IMG/VR virus record: IMGVR_UViG_3300030104_007226
Coordinates: 1,989-23,863 of that record
Reading direction: 5' to 3' (one strand)
Length of the DNA: 21,875 nucleotides
DNA from: a virus
Positions within the stretch are counted from its first letter, which is position 1. Every line of letters starts with the position of its first letter. The notes below the pieces were generated by a model. The model searched no databases, was not told the origin of the DNA, and saw only the letters and a list, made by a program, of their open reading frames with translations. Positions 8,330-16,000 of the stretch are shown here, piece by piece. The position numbers and the translations under genes were made by a program.

Positions 8330-8617
8330 ATGGGAATGCCGGCTTCAATTTCAGGTGATCCATCTTTGGGTCATGCTTTCAGTCCAAGTGCAATTACACC
8401 AACTCAAGCAACTGTTTTAATTTTAAATAAACCAGTGCATGTGGTCGGAGATGTAATTGGTGTACACGTTCTTGGAACATCTGCCCATGCTGGTACTATT
8501 GCACAGGCTTCAACTACAGTATTTGCAAATAGTAAAGGTGTTGCTAGAATTATGGATACTGGTGATTGTGGTGCTATGATTCTTGGCACTGCTGGAAATG
8601 TATTGATAGGAGGATAA
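8330..8617 (+). CDS. PAAR-type spike tip protein (gp5.4-like)
   Basis: This 95-residue protein has the repeated three-strand pattern of PAAR proteins. GDPSLGHAF at the start is followed by ATVLILNKPVHVVGD, then TTVFANSKGVARIMDTGD, then CGAMILGTAGNVLIGG. PAAR proteins form a sharp cone on the end of gp5/VgrG spikes, usually held together by a metal bound by His and Cys. Candidate ligands here are H15, H37, H46, H53 and C80. T4 gp5.4 plays this role. GGAGAT at 8321-8326 precedes the ATG at 8330; a second in-frame ATG at 8336 would remove only two residues. The stop overlaps the next start (TAATG). It occurs in a hub cluster whose gp5 ends in a beta-helix, as expected for a tip. Confidence 0.85.
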   Translation: MGMPASISGDPSLGHAFSPSAITPTQATVLILNKPVHVVGDVIGVHVLGTSAHAGTIAQASTTVFANSKGVARIMDTGDCGAMILGTAGNVLIGG

Positions 8618-8775
8618 TGTCAGAGTGGAAAGAAGGAAGACCAGAAAAAGTAGATGATTATATTAGTGATCTTAACAAATTGAAAGATACGATACATCAA
8701 ACTATCAGTGATCTAAAAGATAAGAAGAAAGAACTTCTACTGAAAATGGAAGAAGAAAAGGAAAAAAGTGGCTGA
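8617..8775 (+). CDS. Small charged coiled-coil protein, 52 residues
   Basis: An ATG at 8617 overlaps the PAAR stop in a TAATG junction with AGGAGG just upstream (8609-8614), a strong ribosome binding site. That favours this start over the in-frame ATG at 8566 inside the PAAR gene. The product begins MSEWKEGRPEKVDDYISDL and continues as a nearly uninterrupted, Lys/Glu/Asp-rich amphipathic helix with heptad-like Leu/Ile spacing (about residues 13-48). It has no signal peptide or membrane segment. Its stop overlaps the next gene by 8 bases. I know no family for it. A coiled-coil adaptor or assembly chaperone for the PAAR tip or for the following 653-residue protein is possible but unproven. Confidence 0.72.
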   Translation: MSEWKEGRPEKVDDYISDLNKLKDTIHQTISDLKDKKKELLLKMEEEKEKSG

Positions 8776-10729
8776 TTGGCAAAAAGTACAATTAAGTGAT
8801 AATCCTACATTAACTGCAATTGCCGAAACAGGAACTCAGGCAATAGGTACAGTCAATGCCGCACTTGAAGTGGTTAAAGCTGCAGGAGAAGCAGCAAAAT
8901 TATTTTTGTTAGGAAATGTAAATCCTGCTGCATTGGCTCTGATTCTTCTTGCAGATCAATTAATAGCGGCTCTACAAAATTTTAGAGAGTCGGGTCTTTT
9001 TGTAGTACAAGTCAATCCATTTCAACAACCTTATGGATTGAAAAATATTAATGAAATTGGGTTAGAAATGGAAAGAGACACAGAAGGATTAATAAAATTT
9101 TTACCATCCAGAGTTGTAAACAGGACATCTCCATTTTTTAATGAAGTATTTACAGTCAATGATGAATATCGAGAATCTTTAGATTTGAAGGATCTTCGTG
9201 GTACTGGAAGTGAAGGGACTAATGGTTATAAAGATGTAAATGGAAATAATAAAAATAGAAAAGGTTTCATACCACCAATACCAGAACTCGACAAGTCTTT
9301 GAAATTGGTGCCAGGTGGATATGACCCAGCAACATGGACAGGAACAAAAGTAAAATATCCAACAACAGATTTTGGAATACCTCTACCAGAATTTCCTGCA
9401 CCAGATTGTATAGAACTTCTTGCAGCTGCATTTGAAGATGAGGGAGATGTACCTAGATTTATACTGAATGTCTTAACTTACACAGGAGATGCATATACTT
9501 ATTCTGGTGATAAATTTCCTATAACAGATCCTACTGCACTTCTTCCTCAAGAACTATATCGATCTGCAAATACTTCTTTGGCAACTGCATCAAGAGATTT
9601 ATTAACAACCAGAATATCCTCTGGTAAACCAAATTATCAAGGAAATACTGAATTGTCAGGTTTAAGTGTTTCTGCCTTGGCTATGGTGGTTGCAGCACAA
9701 AACCCTAAAGAGTGGGTTGATGAACTTTTAAAAGTCTTGAAGTTTTTTCCTGGCGTATTTGCAGAGTTTGAAAGGCAGGTTAAGGATCTTTTGAATCAAC
9801 TTAATGAACTTACACTTCCAGTAGATACAGTCAGAATTAGAACTGATAATAGATTTGGTGGTGGTGACCTTGCTGTAGGTGATTTTGTGAAAGGGGGAAC
9901 TAGTGGTTGTGTCGGTAAAATTGAATCAATATCAGATAGTACTACTAGTATTATGAAAACAAAAGTTCCAACTGTCAGCAAATCAACTTTATTTGGGGCC
10001 AGTGGAGGTATTGTTCGGATTAACTCAGATTATATTAATGATGAAAATGCTAATAATAATTTTAATGATGTAACAATGACAATTAAAAATTATTCAGGAT
10101 TAATACCTATAAGAAATTGGGAAGTGGGAGAAACAATAATTGAGGCAGAATCCTTTGAAACTCCCGATGGTGAAAAATCTTATCAATATAGGTATCCTAA
10201 CGAAAGAGCCTCTGCTGCTCGTTCTGGAAGACCCATACCATTAAGTAGAAAACCAAAACAGGGATATGTTATAAATCAATTTCCTACAGTTCCAGATTCG
10301 GTTACTCCCGATTTCTTTAGTTATAGACTTGCAGATTTAATTCCAGGCTATTCAGACTTTTTCGATGACATGATCAATATTGCAGAGACAATAAAGGCAT
10401 TTGCAGAGGGGGTTCTTGAGGCAATACAAATCATAATTGATGCAATTGATGACCTAGTAGAATATTTTGAAGAGATTGCAGCAAATATTATAGCTCTTAT
10501 TGAATTATTAACTCAGGGATTGCCGAATGCTGGAGTTTGGTTTATGGGTATGACTTCTCAAAATGGTAGTGATGCTTTTGCAGCTGCTCTAAGGTCTGCA
10601 GGAAATGCACCAGATGCATCTTATAAAATATCTGCAGGATTTTGTTTTGTAGGAGCTCCCCAATTTGACCCAGATCCAGTAAAAGCATTCTTTTCCGCTT
10701 TGGGTGTAGAATATCAATCAGTCGGATGA
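8768..10729 (+). CDS. Unknown virion structural protein, 653 residues, GTG start
   Basis: The frame opens with GTG at 8768, preceded by AAGG, and overlaps the previous gene by 8 bases. No ATG occurs in frame until well inside the protein (the Met of EIGLEMERD), so GTG is the likely start. Residues 25-71 are an Ala/Leu-rich helix (including GNVNPAALALILLADQLIAA) that could be buried or membrane-seeking. Around 368-400 there is an SGATG-like module (LAVGDFVKGGTSGCVGKIES). Residues 529-586 form a long acidic amphipathic helix containing FAEGVLEAIQIIIDAIDDLV. The C-terminal part (SAGFCFVGAPQFDPDPVKAF) is compact. I cannot name a family. Position between PAAR and gp25 argues for a baseplate component; the hydrophobic helices would also suit a protein delivered through or housed in the hub. 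Confidence 0.8.
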   Translation: MADWQKVQLSDNPTLTAIAETGTQAIGTVNAALEVVKAAGEAAKLFLLGNVNPAALALILLADQLIAALQNFRESGLFVVQVNPFQQPYGLKNINEIGLEMERDTEGLIKFLPSRVVNRTSPFFNEVFTVNDEYRESLDLKDLRGTGSEGTNGYKDVNGNNKNRKGFIPPIPELDKSLKLVPGGYDPATWTGTKVKYPTTDFGIPLPEFPAPDCIELLAAAFEDEGDVPRFILNVLTYTGDAYTYSGDKFPITDPTALLPQELYRSANTSLATASRDLLTTRISSGKPNYQGNTELSGLSVSALAMVVAAQNPKEWVDELLKVLKFFPGVFAEFERQVKDLLNQLNELTLPVDTVRIRTDNRFGGGDLAVGDFVKGGTSGCVGKIESISDSTTSIMKTKVPTVSKSTLFGASGGIVRINSDYINDENANNNFNDVTMTIKNYSGLIPIRNWEVGETIIEAESFETPDGEKSYQYRYPNERASAARSGRPIPLSRKPKQGYVINQFPTVPDSVTPDFFSYRLADLIPGYSDFFDDMINIAETIKAFAEGVLEAIQIIIDAIDDLVEYFEEIAANIIALIELLTQGLPNAGVWFMGMTSQNGSDAFAAALRSAGNAPDASYKISAGFCFVGAPQFDPDPVKAFFSALGVEYQSVG

Positions 10730-10730
10730 A

Positions 10731-10737
10731 CTAAATA
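10731..10737 (+). promoter_or_regulatory. CTAAATA late-promoter-like motif upstream of gp25
   Basis: CTAAATA sits directly after the TGA of the preceding gene in the only sizeable gap (21 bases) between genes 8768 and 10751. The same motif occurs before gp8. A start about 6 bases downstream would fall at the GGAG (10743-10746), leaving a very short leader, so promoter activity is plausible but uncertain. Confidence 0.4.
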
Positions 10738-10750
10738 ATATAGGAGACTT

Positions 10751-11143
10751 ATGCCGACTTACACTAGAACTTACAAAGATTTAGATTTGGATTTTACAGC
10801 AAATCCAATCACAGGAGATGTAGCTACAGTTACGGATGCAACATCAATCAAGAGAGGCATACGAAATATACTTCTAACGGAGAATCAAGAAAGACTGTTT
10901 CAACCAGAAGTTGGTTCTGGATTGAAAAATTTGTTATTTGAACCAATGACAAATATCACTACTCAATTACTTGAGGATGAAGTGAGAAATGCCATTGAAA
11001 GTTGGGAAGGTAGAGCTGAAATTGTAGAATGTATAGTGACGCCGGAAGAAGACCTTAACAGATATAGAGTTGCTGTAACATTTACAATTGTGAGTCAAAC
11101 GGACGAACAGCGACTAGAAGTATTCTTATCCAGAGAGAGATAA
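10751..11143 (+). CDS. 25: Baseplate wedge protein gp25 (GPW/gp25 family)
   Basis: At 130 residues this matches T4 gp25 (132). The family core is clear: SIKRGIRNILLTENQERLF then QPEVGSGLKNLLFEPMT, containing the conserved FEP segment (the EPR-like motif of the family), then a helix LLEDEVRNAIESWEGR and a final beta pair. gp25 sits at the wedge core with gp6 and gp53 and contacts the first ring of tail sheath. It has a lysozyme-like name in old annotations but no visible catalytic site here. GGAG at 10743-10746 sets the start. Three bases separate it from gene 6. Confidence 0.93.
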   Translation: MPTYTRTYKDLDLDFTANPITGDVATVTDATSIKRGIRNILLTENQERLFQPEVGSGLKNLLFEPMTNITTQLLEDEVRNAIESWEGRAEIVECIVTPEEDLNRYRVAVTFTIVSQTDEQRLEVFLSRER

Positions 11144-11146
11144 CAA

Positions 11147-13024
11147 ATGGCAGATGTTTCTTCAAAATTAAAGGTTTCGGAATTAGATTTTGATACTATA
11201 AAATCCAATCTCAAAAATTTTTTGAGTGATCAGAATGAATTTGCTGACTATGACTTTGATGCATCGGCTATGTCTGTTCTGTTGGATGTTCTTTCCTATA
11301 ATACTCATTACAATGCATTCTATTTGAATATGATTGTCAATGAGATGTTTCTCGATACTGCATCAATTAGGAACTCAGTAGTATCAAGAGCCAAACATCT
11401 TGGATATACACCACAATCAGTCAGGGGTGCAAAGGCATACGTTGATCTTACAATAACTCCTGCAGACACACCCTCAACAATAATTATAGCCAAAGATACT
11501 CAGTTTGCATCTTCAGTGAATGGTATATCTTACATTTTCAGCACCACAGGGTCTACTACTTTAAATGTAAATTCAAATGGAGTTTACACCACTGCAAATG
11601 TTGAGATAAGTCAGGGTGTTCCTTTGACGCATCGTTATACTGCAAATACAGAGAATCCAGATCAAAGATTTATTCTTCCAAATGCAAATACTGACACAAG
11701 CACCTTGACTGTTAGGATTCAGACTTCTGCAGAAAATACCAATGTTTATACTTATACTATTGCAAATGATACAACTACAGTTTCATCAACATCAAATGTG
11801 TATTTTTTAGAAGAAGCAGAGGATGGTAAATATGAGGTCATCTTCGGTGATGATGTCATAGGTAGAAAACCAGTAAGTGGAAATATTATCTTACTTTCTT
11901 CTCTCATTGCAGATGGTCAAGATCCAAATGGTGCCTCAACATTTAATCCAGTTGGATCAGTTGGTGGTTATTCAAATGTCACAGTTTCTACACTTACTTC
12001 AGCTTCAGGTGGTTCTCTTAGAGACTCAATCAATAAGATAAAATTTAATGCACCAAGGAGTTATCAAGCTCAAAACAGAGCCGTAACGATTAATGATTAC
12101 AAAAGAATACTTGAGAGAGATTATCCTGCTGCAGAGGCGGTGGTTGCATGGGGCGGTGAAACAAATGATCCCCCTGTCTATGGTAAAGTATATCTTGCAA
12201 TCAAACCAGCATCTGGACTTACACTCTCAACTGCTACCAAAAAATTTATCAAAGATACAGTCTTGGCAAATAGGAATGTTGTGTCTGTAACCCCAGAGGT
12301 TACAGATCCAGACTATTTGTATGTCACAGTAGATACTACCATAAAATATAATTCAACGAATACCACTCTGACAGCAGCAAGTATTGAATCTTTATTGACT
12401 AATACTGTTTATCAATATGGCCAAACTGATTTGGGGTCTTTTGCAGATCAATTTAGATATTCCCCATTGATAAAGAAAATTGATGAAACTGAGTCTGCCA
12501 TTGAAAGTAGTTTGACAACAGTTAAATTAAGAAGAACTTTCACACCTACTTTGAACGTGGCAACTTCTTATACTTTAAAGTATTCAAATAAAATTCCCAC
12601 AGTGAATGGTATACCACAGATTACAAGTACTCAATTTTCGCATGTAGATGATAATGGTACTTTAAGGACTAATTGTGAACTACAAGATGCAAATGGTGTA
12701 CTTCAGGTTTTTAGAACATCTGGATCTGACAGAATAATAGTTGCAAATAACGTGGGTACAGTTACTTATAATTCTGGAAATGTTGCTTTGACTACTTTCA
12801 AACCAACAACTATCACAGATGGAACATCTAATGTTAGTATTACTGTTACATTAGATTCAAATGATATTACCCCATTGAGAGAGCAAATTCTCCTTATTTC
12901 AAATAATGATATTTCTATTACTATGATTGATACTGGTGGAACTGGACAAACGACGGCTGTAACGAATACCACATCTTCGACAACAGCCACAGATACGACA
13001 TCAACTTCAAGTAGTAGCTATTAA
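11147..13024 (+). CDS. 6: Baseplate wedge protein gp6 (baseplate J family)
   Basis: This 625-residue product (T4 gp6 is 660) begins MADVSSKLKVSELDFDTIKS and continues DYDFDASAMSVLLDVLSYNT, HYNAFYLNMIVNEMFLDTAS and VSRAKHLGYTPQS, the standard gp6 N-terminal block. The central YFLEEAEDGKYEVIFGDDVI and the NRAVTINDYKRILERDYP segment are hallmark baseplate-J elements. gp6 dimers form the continuous inner ring of the baseplate that holds wedges together during contraction. It ends in a Thr/Ser-rich tail of about 30 residues, a disordered extension absent from T4. The start follows gp25 by three bases, with a weak AGAGAGA as possible ribosome binding site. The stop overlaps the next gene (TAATG). 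Confidence 0.93.
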   Translation: MADVSSKLKVSELDFDTIKSNLKNFLSDQNEFADYDFDASAMSVLLDVLSYNTHYNAFYLNMIVNEMFLDTASIRNSVVSRAKHLGYTPQSVRGAKAYVDLTITPADTPSTIIIAKDTQFASSVNGISYIFSTTGSTTLNVNSNGVYTTANVEISQGVPLTHRYTANTENPDQRFILPNANTDTSTLTVRIQTSAENTNVYTYTIANDTTTVSSTSNVYFLEEAEDGKYEVIFGDDVIGRKPVSGNIILLSSLIADGQDPNGASTFNPVGSVGGYSNVTVSTLTSASGGSLRDSINKIKFNAPRSYQAQNRAVTINDYKRILERDYPAAEAVVAWGGETNDPPVYGKVYLAIKPASGLTLSTATKKFIKDTVLANRNVVSVTPEVTDPDYLYVTVDTTIKYNSTNTTLTAASIESLLTNTVYQYGQTDLGSFADQFRYSPLIKKIDETESAIESSLTTVKLRRTFTPTLNVATSYTLKYSNKIPTVNGIPQITSTQFSHVDDNGTLRTNCELQDANGVLQVFRTSGSDRIIVANNVGTVTYNSGNVALTTFKPTTITDGTSNVSITVTLDSNDITPLREQILLISNNDISITMIDTGGTGQTTAVTNTTSSTTATDTTSTSSSSY

Positions 13025-16000
13025 TGAGAACAGACGGAGGAGCTCTATATACTCAGATAGAGCAACAATTACCAAATTTCATACAACATAATCACTCAAA
13101 GTTTTCTAAGTTTGTAGAGAAATACTATGAGTTTTTAGAACTGAATCTGGTTACATTCAACGATCTTGATCTGAATGAAGATAAACCGATTCAAGAAAGT
13201 GATAATGTAACGTATACAGTTACAGTTGCAACTGGTAATAATGCATACAGTAACTCCGTCAATAAGTATTTTGTCGATGGTGCAGTTTCCCCTGTTCTTA
13301 ATGTATCTTCTGGAATTACCTACGTTTTTGATCAGAGTAATTCTACAAACGAAGGTCATCCTCTTAGAATATCAACAACTCCAAACGGAAGACATACACC
13401 AGGCGGAGAACAATACTCAAATGGTGTAAATGTTGTAGCATTTGGTACTCCAGGCACTGCAGGAGCTCAAACTTCAGTCTATATCAGTCCAGATATAGCA
13501 GGAACTTATCTTTACTATTATTGTAACACACACTCAGGGATGGGTGGTAATGTCGTTATTGCTAATACTACTCCATACATCTCACTTGAAAACGGCAATA
13601 CTGATTCCTCAAATACAAATAATACTTACATTGACCTTGAAAATCCAAATCGTCAGGGTGACCAGTTTTTAAGTGGTGAAACAGTTGAAGGGGCCAACTC
13701 TGGTGCAACTGGTATCGTAAGAGGTAAGTATTCTACTACACAAGCATACATTGAAGAAACCAATAACGGAAACTTTCAAGTTGGTGAAAGAATTGTAGGT
13801 CAAGAGTCAAGAGTTTCTGCAAATGTTACTGCATATACAAGACAAGCTTTAAATGCATCTAGGAATGTCAAATCGTTTCAAGATGTAGACAAAGCACCTC
13901 TTGGTTTTGTTGAGTTATTAAGGAAAGAATTTTTACAAGGTGTACCAAAGGGTGCGTTGGGTAGTAAAGCCAACATGCTCAAACACATCAAAGATTTCTA
14001 CCGAGCAAAAGGTAATGAGGCTTCTTTCCAGTTTATCTTTCGACTTCTCTATGGAAAAGAAAATGTAAGTTTTTATTATCCAAGTACAGACATAATGAGA
14101 TTGTCTGACGGAAGATGGACTCAAAATAAATCTCTTAAAATTGACTTCGATCAGGCAAATAACTTCTCATCCTTTGAGGGTAGATTTGTCAGAGGTTCAA
14201 TTTCAAATGTTGTTGCTCTCATTGAAAGAACAGAGACATATCAAGTAGGTTCTACAACTATATCAGAATTATATCTTTCTAATATTGATGCAAACAATGC
14301 TTCATATAATGCAAATACTGATTCTGGATTTACATCATTCTTACCTAGTGATACAATCACAACAACCACTGCAGACGATGATGGAAACTATGCAACTGCA
14401 CCACTTACTGGTATTCTTGCTTCAGTTGCAATTGATGCAGGTGGGTCAAACTATTCGGTAGGTGATGACATTGCAATATCTGGTGGTGGGGGTGGTAGAG
14501 AAGCTGGTGTTAAAGTTGCTTCGGTATCTGATGCTACAATTAGTGCATTCGACATAATAGATCCCGGCGATGGTTTTGCAGTCGGTGATGGAGTTACGTT
14601 TACGAATGAGGGAACTGGTGGAACAGGTGGTGCTGCCAGAGTTCAAACAATTACTCCAACTGCAAATGTATTTGTTGATACTCTTACAATCAACCCACAC
14701 AAAGAAGATTTACTTAGTGCATCAGCATTTACTGCACCATTACAAGGTGCCACAGTAAATACTCATCTATTTTCAAACTCAACAACTACTTTCTCTGCTG
14801 GTCTTACTGGAACTGCACCAAAGAAAGGTGATCTACTTTTTGAGTTGAGTATCAGTCAATTATTGGCAGAATCTGGAAATGATGGTGGTGGAACCTATGG
14901 TGGAGGGACACTTACTACAGAGACAGGTGGAGGTGTTAGAAGATTTGATATAGAATCAATAGCTGATGATACTAATTACAATGCCAATACTGCCAAGTTT
15001 GGAACAGTCGTTTCAGTAGATACCACAACCACACCAAATACTGTAATCTATGCACTTGGTTCGATTGTTGTTGATACAGTCACAGGAACAAGAACTATCA
15101 GAAACTTTGAGAATACAGAAACAGTATTTGTCTATGATACTCAGAGAGATGAAACTGGTTCACCTGCAGCGGCAAATGGATATAATGCCGTATTTTCTGA
15201 TACTGGTGCCAATGTAGTCTTTGCAAATACTCCTGCAGCCGTATCCTCGAACACATCTCATGGTGCATTGGCAGGGACTCTCAATGAAGTAGAGATTGGT
15301 GGTATTCGTTCAATACAAGTTCTCTCATCTGGACAAGGTTATACATCCATACCAGTTGTTGAGATTGCAAATACTAAAATAGAATCTTTCGGTAATGCTC
15401 CAGATAAGGTGGGAGCTAATTCTGTATTCGTAACTCTTGCATCTGCAATAGCAAATCAGTTTACTTCAAACACGATTGTCAAAAATCAAAGTAATTCTGC
15501 TTCAGGCATAGTTCTTGGGCCGATAATTTCAAATACTGCTTTGGTTGCAACAGGAAATACTGTACTTAGAGTACAGATGACAACCAGTAATAATTTTTCT
15601 GCAAGTGATACTCTTACAGTATATACAAATAATGCTGATGAAAACCCAGTAGGTATTGGTGACTTCGGAACTGCAAATGCAACAACATCTGGTGCCACGG
15701 CTACGTTTACTCAAGCGGATCATGGTTTTACAGCAGGACAAAGAATTGTTGTAACTGGTTCAAGTTCTGGGACAGATGCAACTGTATACAATAACAACCA
15801 CACTATTGCAACTGTATCGAACACTTCTACGTTCACAGTTACTTTTCCTTCAACTCCTAGTGATACGAGTGAGTCAAATCTCAGAACAAGAAGAGTAATT
15901 TCTGCAAATGTGGCAGGATCTAACTCAGTTTTTGCAAATACTGGAGCCGCTGGTAATAATGCATCTATTGCGATTTCATCTATTGCTATTGGTGCAATTC

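Noticed and set aside
8566-8616. Upstream ATG for the small coiled-coil gene
   Set aside because: The added 17 residues (MWCYDSWHCWKCIDRRI) are a frame shadow of the PAAR C-terminus; the ATG at 8617 has AGGAGG in the right place.
10751-11143. gp25 as the missing tail lysozyme
   Set aside because: The family name is historical; the sequence shows the structural gp25 core and no lysozyme catalytic residues.
13501-13548. Zinc-finger or disulfide reading of the YYYCNTHSGMGG segment
   Set aside because: There is only one cysteine, and the preceding beta pattern with a GHPL histidine fits a cupredoxin better than a zinc finger.
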